From assembly GCA_000969725.1 (NCBI GenBank), contig JXSR01S029004.1: a stretch of 37,397 nucleotides of DNA; one strand, given 5' to 3'. Below the pieces are notes generated by a model that saw only the letters and a list, made by a program, of their open reading frames with translations, was not told the origin of the DNA and searched no databases. This DNA is from Ophiothrix spiculata (lineage: Eukaryota; Echinodermata; Ophiuroidea; Amphilepidida; Ophiotrichidae). A program made the translations under genes and the position numbers. This document shows positions 11,453 through 22,615 of this stretch, piece by piece; the stretch's first letter is position 1, and each line of letters starts with the position of its first letter.

Positions 11453-11902
11453 ACGAGGGATGTTCAATAAGTTCGTGCCCTGAAGTAGAGGAAGATGATC
11501 TATGCCGTTTTTGTGTAGTTTAAATGAATTATTGAATATAATGTTTTACGTATATATTTGATATACTTTATATTTTACAGAAACTTAAAAATAGTAAGAA
11601 AAAAAAAATCTGACAAGTGTAGACCTAAAAATCTTATTCCTAGGCGCTACACCTGACGAATTCAACAGAGACAATTGTCAACACTTAAGAGAGATCACTT
11701 CTTAAAATACGGTAGCATAAAAATGATGAAGTTGCAGATTTCCAAAATGTCAGTGTGTAGATGGATGTGGGAATTTATTGGTAAAAACAAAAGCAGATAT
11801 TTACTTGGACCTCTCCAAATATTCATCTATCAAGTTAAAACTACATAACAAATTAATAAATAAATAAAACTGCATCCCACGAACTTATTGAACATCCCTC
11901 GT
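11453..11902. mobile_element. 450-bp MITE with perfect 25-bp terminal inverted repeats
   Basis: Left TIR 11,453-11,477 begins ACGAGGGATGTTCAATAAGT and continues TCGTG. Right TIR 11,878-11,902 is its exact complement. Unit 2 is uninterrupted at the matching point (26,965-26,985, GAAGTTAAGC then TTTTTTAAAG), which confirms the limits. Perfect termini suggest recent activity. The sequence between the TIRs has no transposase reading frame. The TTCAATAAGTTCGTG-type end is reminiscent of mariner-like elements, but I could not define a TA target duplication, so the family is only a guess. Confidence 0.9.
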
Positions 11903-12430
11903 TTAAAAAATTAAAAAATATTAAGGAAGATAAAAAAAAATACAATAATGATAACAAAGACACAGGTGCAATGTACACACATGTACTATATTGTTTTTTC
12001 TTAGTACTTTTCAATAATGCAGGGAAATTCTAAATGAATAATTCTACGTTCACAGTATTTGTGTTAATGCACTTTTCTGATTTCGAAAACTTTATTCTTC
12101 ATTCGCAAAAATTTTAAAGATTCTGTTACAAAGTAAAGTTGAGATATTTTCTTTGATTCAACCTTTTTTAATGGAAAACATTACATTTTAAGCAAATAAG
12201 CAACCAGACACAAAGGATTTCATTACTTGCACGCACCATCAGATCATCAATCATTGTTTCCAACATTCACTTAAGTCTAATGCAGCGCTTGCTGTCTAAG
12301 TTTGATGCTGAGGTAAATGTATCAAACATGTCTACAAGTTGCCTTTCATAAATAAGAGCGGTGGGTGCATCGTCAAATAGCATAACAACGATTCTTAATA
12401 TGTAATCATACTAAAATAACACCCCCTTTT
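11903..12430 (+). repeat. Unit 1 sequence shared with unit 2
   Basis: This is colinear with 26,985-27,440. Anchors are GACACAGGTGCAATGTAC, CATTACTTGCACGCACC, AGATCATCAATCA and GTTGCCTTTCATAAATAAGA then GCGGTGGGTGCATCG. The strong match in the last 200 bases makes this another conserved island. No reading frame is shared. Confidence 0.75.
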
Positions 12431-12732
12431 TTCTCAAAATGTCATTACTATGTAGCGCTTTCATATTGTATTTTGTATCAGTAAAGTATTTTCCTTTGTT
12501 ATTAGCTAGATATTATATAAAAATGATGCTAACAAAATAAAACAAACCACACCACGAACATTTTTTAGTTATTCTCTTCAAAATGTCATTACTATGTAGC
12601 ACTTTCATATTGTATTGATTGTACATTTTGTATAAGTTAAGTATTTTCCTTTGTTATTAGCTAGATATTATATAAAAATGATGCTAACAAAATAAAACAA
12701 ACCACACCACGAACATTTTTTAGTTATTCTCA
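12431..12732 (+). repeat. Tandem duplication, two units of about 150 bp
   Basis: Unit one is 12,431-12,576 and unit two is 12,577-12,732. They are nearly identical apart from a roughly 10-base difference around TTGATTGTACA, which is present only in the second. Both end ACATTTTTTAGTTATTCTC. The duplication is recent compared with the decayed unit copies, and unit 2 (27,490-27,640) does not share it. Confidence 0.9.
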
Positions 12733-13640
12733 ATGAAATATTAGTTTATCAAAATGGCGGTATATTAGTAACTGCTTAGTAAAAGCAGTGACTAAATTCA
12801 AAAACAGATGTGCGATGACATTAATGACGTGCAGTTCAGTTACCTTCATGTAGCAACATCTTATCAATGTTATGGTACTAACTTAGCAACGACATAATAT
12901 TAATGCTGGTTCGAAACATTTTGAAGGGAATTTCATGTGCTGTAACGTATAGGTTTTTTTTTCAAAACAAATGTGTTTTTTTAATTCTTTTGAATTTTAA
13001 TTCAAGATTTTTGAATAATTTTGAATAATATTGGTATCTGTTGTATCGAAATAAAATCTGCAATTGTGTGAAATATATAACAAGTTCTTATTCACTTCAA
13101 ATTAAGAAGCCTTGTCGAGCTGATATGTCATTGAATCATTAAAAGTTTGTTGTTTGTAATTAGGATCAAATCAAGTTAATAGGTTTTTTTTAATTAATTC
13201 TTATTTATAACTTATATGATTTTTGTGGTCATGTCGTTAATGGCTTGTTCTACTCGTATTGAACAAATATGCGACCTCCATCATGATCCTCCAGTCGACC
13301 TATTTTATTTCGTGATAGAGTACAAATTACTCAAATGATTGACATTCTGACAAAAATTTGATTTTTGCAAATTTAAAATGTTAATGTATTTCTTAACCTC
13401 TCAGCAAATTGTCAGCTTTCACTTCAAGTCAAAAATGTCTGAAAATTAACATTAGCACAGTAATATAACTTTGGCCAACTTATTTCTAGAAAAAATCGTG
13501 TTTGAATAATGAACATCAGTACATTAATATATTTGAACTACCAAGATAGTACACTTAGTGTTTTCTCCTAGACATGGGCAAAAACTTTGTTCAAAGTTTT
13601 GCTTTATATGATAAAATTCGGTTGGTAATGCGATATCTTA
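12733..13640 (+). other. AT-rich DNA without a recognisable gene
   Basis: Positions 12,735-12,860 still match unit 2 at 27,635-27,770 (AAAATGGCGGTA, ACTGCTTAGTA, AACAGATGTGC). Beyond that I see no paralogue and no coding signal. Confidence 0.5.
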
Positions 13641-13840
13641 TTTAATCTTGTATATTCTATTCTAGATTATAGTGGCAATGATTTGAAGCACACACACTAT
13701 TGTTATATTTTAATTTGGCGACTTCTTTCAGTATTATTTCCCCGGAGTTTTATTGATTATTAATACTCAGATCAATCCAAATGATTTTGAAAATTGCATT
13801 TTTGCGTAGTACTAGGTTCGTTGTCTAATATGACTAACCA
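13641..13840 (+). repeat. Single diverged copy of the 475-bp array motif
   Basis: Contains TTCTAGATTATAGTGGCAA, GATTTGAAGCACACACA, GGCGACTTCTTTCAGTATTA and TTTCCCCGG, the same string of motifs found three times in 32,203-33,480. It lies directly upstream of the decayed membrane-protein exon, as the array does in unit 3. Confidence 0.75.
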
Positions 13841-15200
13841 ATATATTGATCCCAGAAGATGTTGATTTTAAAGCATTGGGGAGCCACTTGCTGTCTGGAT
13901 CAGATTGCAAAGTAACAGTCGTCTCCCTTGAACTTAGATTTTCCATTATTCTGCATTTTGCAGGTTGGTTTTCTGACTTGTATTTTTCATTGGTTCTTAC
14001 CAGGTATTTCCCCACCAACACATTACTAACTACCGTATCTTATAGAAATTTCTAAGTACGCCGCGCATACTACAGTTGGATTAATTCTCCAATGGGAAAG
14101 ACACATAATTAAAAGATTCGTTCATTTTTTGTTCCACGTATGATATATAAATTTAGAATGCGAATTGTAAAGCTTCACACATTTCAATTTGGATTTTGAT
14201 CCGTTGGTTAATTATTACCAATTTTATGCAAGCGTAAAACAAATCGTGAGCCATTTGATGATTTTGGAACAAGCTGACTTCTGCAACATAAAATAAACGC
14301 TAAGATTCTAAGCGATATCATTTCACCAAATATTCATGACATTTTATTCTAATTCATTCAATGTGCAAAAGTTTATTTATTAAGTCAAGTGACCTACTGG
14401 ATAAACGCCCAAAAGAGTTCACTCTAATTGTCATTATTATGAAAGGTTAAAATAACATGGGTTTGATATTCAATTAAACGGATTTAAAATTTGGTTTCTT
14501 AGGCATTCCCGTTTAGTGGCACTCCCTTCTGGTAAAGCTTGAACAGTAATATTGAATTTTTAAACAGATCATATTTGTTTTGGTGACTTTCATCAATAAG
14601 AAATTGAATCTAATATTTCTATTCCCAGGTCAAACATTGCCATCAGTTCAAATGTGTGATTTTTACAAATTTTGTTTCACCAGTTACGACTAGACTGAAA
14701 AGACTCTTCTTTACATCTGCACTACTTCTATTGTAAGGGTTTGTTTGTGATCTGTCCGTTGCACAAATGCCATCCTTTTCACTTGCTATGACAGGAACTC
14801 TTCTTCCCATCTGTTCTATATACGTAAATTGTAGAAAGGGTTTGTTTGTGAACTGGTGATGCAGATAAGCCAACAATCACAACCTTTCAATTCCACAAAT
14901 TTCATTCTCTTCACAAGCATGCAATGACAGGAAAAGATATAAAACTACTTTTTATATGTGCACTACTTCTACTGTATGAAGATTTGTTTGTGATGTGTAG
15001 ATACAGATAAGATCACAATCGCAACCTGTCCATTACATGTCAGATTTAATCCGCCCACTGCAATCAGACGATGGCCGAGACCGGCAGGCAGGGTGCTGTT
15101 GATATCTTTATATGTTGTTGGGTTCTTTTCTATTACGTCACTTTTATGGTCTTTGTCATAAATTGTGGTATCTTTGGGTTATAATCAAGTGGGTGTTGAA
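13841..15200 (+). pseudogene. Decayed paralogue of the 34,002-34,448 membrane-protein exon
   Basis: The left part (13,850-14,100) matches 34,078-34,310: CCAGAAGATG, AAAGCATTGGGGAG, GGTTCTTACC, TACAGTTGGATTAATTCT. The right part (14,950-15,180) matches 34,312-34,555 and keeps the C-terminal coding pattern RSQSQPV..MSDLIRPLQS and about 70 bases of the downstream flank. The reading frame is destroyed: in-frame TGA and TAG occur near 14,970-15,000 (ACT GTA TGA and GTG TAG), the stop after RDR is lost, and about 850 bases are inserted between the two parts. Within that insertion the segment CTACTTCT..GGTTTGTTTGTGA recurs (14,717-14,755, 14,818-14,885, 14,965-15,010), so the tail was locally triplicated. 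It is non-functional as a protein gene. Confidence 0.75.
14660..15030 (+). repeat. Local triplication of the exon tail segment
   Basis: Three diverged copies of about 100-150 bp start near 14,700, 14,810 and 14,945. Each has a TTGT(A/G)-AAGGGTTTGTTTGTGA-like block (AAGATTTGTTTGTGA in the last), and two have the GATACAGATAAG / GATGCAGATAAG block followed by CACAATC.CAACCT.TC. The unit 3 exon has one copy only. Confidence 0.6.
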
Positions 15201-15245
15201 AATCACAGATCATATTCTCCTGAGTGTCATAGCATTTTTCCTTAA

Positions 15246-15951
15246 AGGCGATCGCGGTGTTTATTCAAGAGGACAGTGTACCAGAATGTGTTGGTCAGTG
15301 GCGAGAAGATTTTGACAAAACGCGCGTGCGGTATCTAAGCGTAAAATTTGCGCCTAATACTCAAAACGCAACGCGCGCACTAGCTTTTTACGCATTGTCT
15401 TCCCGGTAAGCGCCGAAAATAGCGCGAAATAGTAACGAGTTGCTACGAGTGCTCCCATGCTCCCGAGCCAACGGGCTTTCAGTGATAAAACTTTTTACGT
15501 GTGTTTTCCTATACTACAAAATGCTGATTTTTCACTTATTTGCTACCTGTAGAATTTTTTAATATTTGGCTGGTCAATTGGGAATGTCAAATGGATGTCA
15601 AATTGAGAAAAAAATCAAGGGGTCACCGACTGTTTAAAAAAAAATAGCGTGAGATGAAATTATATGGAGAAAAATCTAAAAAACAATTTTCATCGCCGGG
15701 AATGTCGAAATTTGGATTCATAACATCGAACAGATAAAAAAAGGTAATTACGTTAATTCACCAAATGCTTGAGTTTTCAAGTTATCGTCAATTAAAAGGA
15801 AAATGACGTCATTATATATGACGTCATAGCGCGCTTAGATGATCGGTGACCCCCATTTTTTATTTCTGAATTTTGAAGTTTAGACTCTTATCTATTAACT
15901 GACGAAAAATAAACAAAATCTACTCGTAGGAACTTATCACCGCGATCGTCT
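15246..15951. mobile_element. 706-bp nonautonomous DNA transposon flanked by TTAA
   Basis: The ends are AGGCGATCGCGGTG (15,246-15,259) and the complement of AGACGATCGCGGTG (15,938-15,951), flanked on both sides by TTAA (15,242-15,245 and 15,952-15,955). Weaker pairing runs inward for another ten bases. Unit 3 has an intact empty site: 35,163-35,340 matches 15,211-15,241 and then 15,956-16,180 without the insert, with a TTAA at about 35,197. TTAA target use is typical of piggyBac-like elements, but the ends do not begin with the usual CCC, so the assignment is tentative. The interior is much more GC-rich than its surroundings and holds CGCGCG-type runs, a second inverted pair (GGGGTCACCGA near 15,619 and 15,845) and two TGACGTCA octamers. 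No transposase is encoded. Confidence 0.85.
15804..15826. promoter_or_regulatory. Double CRE-type palindrome
   Basis: Two perfect TGACGTCA octamers (15,804-15,811 and 15,819-15,826) flank an ATTATAT-like spacer. TGACGTCA is the consensus for CREB/ATF bZIP dimers. The site lies inside the TTAA-flanked transposon, so it may be transposon regulatory DNA or only a structural palindrome. Activity is not shown. Confidence 0.35.
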
Positions 15952-15955
15952 TTAA

Positions 15956-18100
15956 AGTATGACTACAGTAACCATGGTAACTGTATGAATTTTCGAAAAG
16001 CTTACAATATTAGGAAACACATCGATAGATTCTTCAATTCTATTAACAGGATAATCAACCAATACTGGGTTGAGAAAAATGAAATAGATTATCAAAATTC
16101 AATATTTTCAAATTAATCGTACATTTCAAATGCAACGGCTCCAGCTTTTTATGTAACCCCGTTAATGACGCACAATTTTGGCATGGCGTTTATTGACCCA
16201 AGTTCCTTTTTGATGGTGATATGTGATATGATATGGTAGTGGGTGGAAATAAAAGAGTTTTTGTAGTACTGTTTCTTTAAAAGGAATTGATACAGAGTAT
16301 CAAATAAACCATTCAGTTATTTCCAAAAAAAACCCCTCTTCAATGTGTTTCCATGCTTTAAAACATTTATTTAAGAAATAGTATTAGGCCTACAGATATC
16401 AAAAATATTTAGGGGATTAAAAGTCTTAATCTTATTATCTGACCAACTTTCTATTAATTAGTTTTATTATTTAAAATAAAGATATTCAGAAGAAAAGAAA
16501 ATATTCAGCAACGTTAAGATAATATTATCCGAATACATATTTTATTTATCATAGAGTATTATATTATATCATAATAATGGGCACAGCGTATGTATCTAAA
16601 TGGATATACAACATGTACTGTCTATGCAGTTTGTTTTATAAAAAATGAACCGTATTATTATATTAAAATGATGCAACGAAGTTCTTGTTTATTGTATATC
16701 CATATTTAATTGGATAATCTAAAATATCACTTTCTGGCAAAAATAGCAAATGTATTATTCTGTTTATCTATTTTCCATCAAATCATTTAACAGAGAAAAA
16801 GCAAAAATAGTTACTGTAGCTAGGTAATGTCATGATTTTGTCGTCTGTGTAATTAAATATGTTACATATACGAACTACATTTTCGATAAAGGATTAATTT
16901 TACTAATGATAGCGTGTTGTCATTTTACATCGACACACAAAATGATCATGCCGCTTGTCCTAGAAAAAACACTCTTGGCGTGTGAGGACGAGGGCTAATG
17001 AAGTTATCATATTGTATCATAATAATTGGGAAACGCATTTGTATAAATTAGTAACTTCAGTTACATCGGATGAAACGTATCATGCAGTAAACATAATTTA
17101 TCAACATTACTGATTATATGTGTTATTAAAATAATGGAACAAACTCTTCTTAACGTGGATACTTAATTAGAGGTTGAAATGTCAATTTCACAAAAATAAT
17201 TATTATGTTGTGCAGTTTGATTATTATTGCCACTTTTAACATATAATCAACTATGATGAAATATAATTTCAACTCTGGGATAGATACCAGTTATAAATCC
17301 AATTATTGAACCTATGAACGTTTATCATATTAGTTGTTGTCTTACGTGGGCCGAAACGTAATTAACCATGATACCGGAAAAATCTCATTAAGTTATAATC
17401 ATGAATTATTTGACAATATAAAAAGAACAACCATCCATCTTGGGAGAAAAATAGCTGGAGTATACTAAATAATGAAGGAAGCTAAGCTAATTAGTATTTG
17501 TTTTAGTTGTGATAAACGAAGCAAAGAGATGAAGGAACTAACAAGTATTTGTTGCGATGTTGTGATTGGACTAGCCCTATAACTTCCATCAAATGATTTT
17601 CAACTTAAACCCGAAACTATTTGTATAAACTATCTTAAAGTATTCATTTCTGGAAACGGAATTTTATGTTGAACATGATGGTGATGCAAGTTTTGATTAA
17701 GACAATAATTTAGTGCCCAAAAACGTATGCCCAACATATTTCTACAAAGCCTACCCGATATTTAAAAAGCGGCAAAACAGAACGAAAGTGATAATTTTAC
17801 CATATTTCTCAACACAATTTAAAAAAATAGGATAAAATCGAAAATTTTAGAAACCCTTTCTAGACATTGGCTTCTAGATTCCAAAATCATAAAAGGCTCA
17901 AAATTTCATTTCGTATTCTATCTACCAATTTTGTCAGGCAAATATAGAAGGTTACCTGCCCGACTAGCAGTGAAATTTCATTTTCTCCAATTCGGGCAGT
18001 AGACCATTTGTAATTCTTGTCAGGCGGGGAGCTTTAAAAGTTATCTGCCCAACTGGCTAGTTCAACAAATATACATAAGCCAATTCAGTCTAGCCCTGTT
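15956..18100 (+). other. Unit 1 distal segment, no gene seen
   Basis: The first 230 bases match 35,205-35,345 in unit 3 (TTTTCGAAAAG, AATACTGGG.TGA, AATGACGCAC). From about 16,400 the sequence is AT-rich without coding character. Positions 17,930-18,065 hold two loose copies of a TTGTCAGGC then TTA(C/T)CTGCCC motif. A faint 450-bp-spaced similarity (16,560-16,690 against 17,010-17,150) may be an old tandem duplication. Confidence 0.5.
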
Positions 18101-18160
18101 TTTCCACCAGGGATCTGATTAGATGCAAGGACCTTTAGTCTGTGGGAAAAAAAGAAAAAG

Positions 18161-18525
18161 TGCAAAATGGAGTCTGCACAATTGTTCTTGACTGATTCTT
18201 AATCTTTGAGACCCATAGATTCCAGAACTGAATGATGCAAAATGCGCACCATTGAGCATTTTGAGAAATCCAAGATGGCCGCCAAAATGACATCCATAAC
18301 ATGTTACTAGTCAAATCTCGTTCAAAACCACACCAACATGTTCCTCTCATCACAAGGGAGCCTATGTCTGAAATATGGTTCTGGAGTTATAGCCAAAAAT
18401 GTGAAAGGTCGTATCAGAGGTCACGGAACTGGCCCTATGGGATTTTGCATCATTCAGTTCTGGAAATCTATGGGTCTCAAAGATCAAGAATCAGTCAAGA
18501 ACAATTGTGCAGACTCCATTTTGCA
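18161..18525. repeat. Near-perfect 83-bp inverted repeat with 198-nt loop (hairpin or foldback MITE)
   Basis: The left arm is 18,161-18,243 and the right arm 18,442-18,525. They are complementary with one substitution and one single-base indel. Weaker complementarity continues outward (TAGTCTGTGG at about 18,136 with CCACAGACTA at 18,550), so the whole structure may span about 18,120-18,575. The loop contains ATCCAAGATGGCCGCC, a GC-richer word. Short overlapping reading frames across it (18,135-18,612, both strands) reflect the symmetry rather than a gene. A transcript would fold into a long hairpin. Confidence 0.85.
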
Positions 18526-18585
18526 GTCAAGCTCAAAATCAAGGTTTTTCCACAGACTACTTGCTTTAAATTGGATCATTTAAAA

Positions 18586-20800
18586 TCACAGGCATGTAAA
18601 AATACAATGTGAATGCCGTGCTACACTGATGTGAATCCTTCTTCACTTTTTATTTCAATCCATTTATTTATTGTCGATATCAAGCTAACTACTAATGTCA
18701 TCAATGTTGATAGTGACTTAACCTTAATGTTGTTCTGAAAAATAGGAGAAAAGAAAGATTACTCTATCATCAAAAACTTGATTAATAACCAATTTTATTA
18801 TAGCTATATACTTTTTGCAACACAACGCGAGCTTCAATATACTACAATATTGGAAGCAAATTATTATGATGGTCAATTCTCTTTAATTCCCTTATGATCC
18901 AATGTGGCCACGTCCATTAGATATTCATTATTTCTGATATAAACCAAGTCCAGTGACCTGCAGATATACACCCATGAGATTTCACAATGATTTTCATTAA
19001 AGATGAAGCATGAAGATATTGTTAATAAATGCAATTGAAATTCTATTCTTATAGATATGCTCACATCTCCTGATATCAAACTTTTTAAAAGTCAGATTAA
19101 TATGCAGAATGCGCTTGAACTATAAAATAATATAATTAACATCGGGAAAATATTTAATTAAATAAAAGAAAAACGTAGGTGAACACGTCCGATCTTCGTC
19201 TGGATGCAAACTATACTCTACCTTTACATTGAACTAATTTATGTGTGAATGTTGGAAATTGACATGAGATATAACATTTTGACCAAGAAACACACCATTA
19301 GAACGTTACTTCTCAACAAATTAAGAAATAACTTTCAATCTGTAGCAGGTACCACAAAACATCCTCAACACCTGGTAAATGTCAAGCACGAAACTGTTCA
19401 CCTTCCACTGAAGCAGACCTCTTACATTTCTCCTGCATGTTATATATGTGTCACCTGAGACAGGTTTTAGCAAATGTTTATCGTTTTCTTTTACCATGGC
19501 ACTTGAAGAGCATCGCTTTCATCAGATAAGGACAAGATATTCAACCTTGAAAACAAGCTACAGTGAGAGAGATCATGTATCAAATATTCACGATGACGAT
19601 GGATGGCTTAATTAAGGTGTCATTTGACAGTATGAGTCCAACAAAGTCTTAACTCAAGAAATCACAATTTCTTCATTTTTTAATGTAATATTCAAGCGTA
19701 GTCGAAATGCGGAGTTGGAGGTGACATGTTCTTTCTTGAGGTGATTCAATATTGCTACACAAGTTACTTGAAGGTGATAACGTACATTAAATTGGAAGTT
19801 TGTTCTGTCTAAGCATAACATTCAACTCACAATAACTTGTATAAGATATTACGTGGTTTTCTTGCAACTATTGCATGGTCTTGAGAGGACATTAAACCTT
19901 TCGATATCATCGCGATCATCAGATAACAAATACTACCAGGTGAATCAAAAAGTCACTGGTAACAAAAACACATTATAGAGATTTTCTTGGGTGACATAAT
20001 ATCAGTCTTGCCTTACATTGGAATAGCTTTTTTTATTAACGCCTTGTAGGTAATTTGATGTTATTGGTTTAAAAGAGATCCTACACTGTAGGAAATTCCA
20101 GTAAAATGACTGAATCAATAAGGGGAAATCCGGTTCTTTTTTCAGCTTTAATTTTCATGACATTTTTAGAAATCATGATATATCATTAAAAAGATAACAC
20201 GGGTGTCTATTTCCGCTATTTACAAAATCCAAAAATTAGGATTTTCCGTAATAACCAGCTTTACAATACAAATGTCTAACTTATTGAGTCTAGCCCTGTT
20301 TCTATATAAATGGCATAGAAAAAACCTACATAACACTGAAAAAGAACAAGATTTTTCATAATTAATTATGTAATTGAAGCAAAAGTTTTATATTATAAAT
20401 TATAGTTTGCTGTTTCAAACAACAATTTAGAGCCGCAAAATACGGGTTGTAGTAAAAAATATGCACTAACATTGTGTAAATTTGTCTAGGCAAGAATGCA
20501 AATTTAAGTGATGGTTGATACATCACTGTCATTTTTACCCTGTGAGTGTGGCGCTCACGAGTGATATACATCGCTAATGAAATCCGATAAGCATTCTGAG
20601 CTCAGTCTCATTTGATGCCTGTTAGACGTCCATTAGCACGCACGTGTTATACGCTACAAGTGTTGTTATCATCCTACTGGAATTATATATCAATAGCTTC
20701 TCAAACCGGTTTTGTTATTTGCTACTAAACTTAATCATTGACAATATGGCAGAGTAAAAGCCAGTTTGAGATATCTGAAGTGGAGGATTTTTGCTTTCTC
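18586..20800 (+). other. AT-rich unit 1 sequence, no gene seen
   Basis: Positions 18,880-19,010 match the end of the window (37,280-37,397) with AAGTCCAGTGACCTGCA and CCCATGA.ATTTCACAATGA. This shows that unit 1 and unit 3 remain paralogous this far out. The 69-codon frame at 19,249-19,458 has no recognisable domain. I see no RNA gene. Confidence 0.5.
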
Positions 20801-20807
20801 TTTACAG

Positions 20808-20906
20808 GATATACTTGGATATTTTATTCAATTTAAAGAAATAAAACAGCTCGACCTGTGCTCATAGCAGTCCTAAAGTCTTCCGAGGCTTCGTTGCCTC
20901 ATCCAG
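20808..20906 (+). other. Candidate noncoding exon (acceptor and donor consensus)
   Basis: A pyrimidine-rich TTTTTGCTTTCTCTTTACAG precedes position 20,808, and CATCCAG|GTAAGC follows position 20,906. Both fit consensus splice sites. The 99-base interval has stops in all three frames, so it could only be an untranslated or lncRNA exon. It also contains the stem-loop GAGGC TTCGTT GCCTC near 20,884-20,900. Such site pairs occur by chance, so confidence is low. Confidence 0.25.
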
Positions 20907-21600
20907 GTAAGCTCCATTTTTATATTACTATTTAATACCAACTTGGTACTAAAAGCAATGAGAGCTGTTACATCAATAAATTATACAAGGAACCGATCAA
21001 TGATTATCAAACATCATTTGAATATTACTGTTTTGTTCAATTACTATATTATTCAATCTTTTCCAATTTCTAGAAAAAAAAACGTAATTAAAATTAAAAC
21101 CCTTTTTTAATTTTTATACACACACTGCGGCTCACCAAAAGTCAAGATCGCAATACCACATGTATTTATAACTTTGAATAGCAAAGCCATCAACATTTTT
21201 TACCAACTGTATGTGATCACCTTGTATTGGCAATAACTTTAGCAAGAGACATTTTAACTATTTGTTATTGATATCTATCAGAAACGTTATTTACAAAGAA
21301 CACACTAAACTATATGATTACGTGTTATTTAAGCGCTAATAAACCTTTAGTATTACTTATTTAGTTTTTAAGCGCAAATAAGCCCTTAGTATTACTTGTT
21401 TAGTTTTTATAATAAGCCTAGAAATTATTATAGAACATAATTATATTTTCTAGGTTAATATTCTCTAATTTTTCCTTCATCAGCGGTTTGACAGCCTTTT
21501 TATATTATGTCAATAAGTCATTCTTTCTGAATTGCTTTCTCGTATGTTTTTGCCTACGGTAATATCGGTCTACACTAAACTGTCTCCGCTTGACGTACTT
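20907..21600 (+). other. AT-rich DNA, no gene seen
   Basis: Two adjacent copies of a short AAGCGC(T/A)AATAA.CC word then TTAGTATTACTT (21,330-21,360 and 21,370-21,400) form a minor tandem repeat of about 40 bp. Nothing else was recognised. Confidence 0.5.
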
Positions 21601-22354
21601 AAAATATGCAACAATAATTATAGTCAATCTATGTTGTGTTAATGATCATCATACATGTAAATATGGAATTTGAAATCAAATGATATAAATACTAAATTGC
21701 TGCTGCACAACATTGTGACTAATAATATCAAGACATTGGTATTATACCCTTTTTAGCAAGATTTATTTTTATGTAGCTTTCTCCTCTCACTAATTTTGTT
21801 TTACTCTCTTGTACTCTACTTGTGATACGCAACTTGCTCGAAGATCTTTTCCCACTTAATGAGATCTTTGGTTAATTTGGTGGCAACTGTTATATATACG
21901 CCAACGCTAACGAACAGTTGTTGGAAAAAGACACAAGCAACAGTTGTTTAAAAAGGACAAAAAAATTATTCAGGACAAAGTGCTATTTTATTTTACTCCT
22001 TGTAAAATGTAATGCCTATACCTTATGTTCCCTGTTGACATTGTTTCAGAAAACAAACACAAATATGTATTTGTTTATGAAGAAATATAACACAATTCAT
22101 GTTTTCAACAATATTTAACATTTGTATTGAAAGATACAGTATGCTAAACTTTGAGTCATTGTTGTTGTTGTTGTTGTTTTTGTTTTGTTTATTTGTTTGT
22201 TTGCTTTTTGGTTGTTGAATATGGGATGTTTGTTTGACTTTGTTTTATAATGTCAAATCAGCAAAAATCAACAGTTAATCTTAACTCTTTTGTAAATCAC
22301 TAAACATGGTAAAACAGGAAAGAAAAGACTACATGGTAAACTATCGAGAAGTGA

Positions 22355-22615
22355 TTCATTGATAGCCATTTGCTTTCCCGGATTCTAATCTGATACAACA
22401 TGTACTGACAACGTTTGTCAGAAGGTAATATCTGCAAGGACGTTTGAATAATGGACGTCTGTGAATTTCGCTTCCTCTTATATCAAACGTTCTGACAAGC
22501 CGTGTTGACTAGAATATCACGTAGCTATCACCATCTATCAACAATAAGCACAAATTATATTTGCTTTTGGACATGTATATATAAGAATATCACTTGTTGT
22601 GTTTTACATAACAAC
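22355..22615 (+). other. Conserved noncoding island, copy 2
   Basis: Paralogue of 877-1,135, with a TATATATAAG element at about 22,576 followed by ATCACTTGTTG. See copy 1 for the shared motifs. Confidence 0.4.

Noticed and set aside
16560-17150. Possible 450-bp tandem duplication
   Set aside because: Only scattered short words match (TATCATAATAAT, ATGCAGT, ATTAAAAT); this is within what AT-rich sequence gives by chance.
18135-18612. Overlapping frames of 72-103 codons on both strands
   Set aside because: They run through the 83-bp hairpin, whose symmetry creates mirrored frames; no domain is recognisable.
18085-20300. Shared word AGTCTAGCCCTGTTT at 18,088 and 20,288 as possible element ends
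   Set aside because: Only about 15 bases match, in the same orientation, with no other shared flank.
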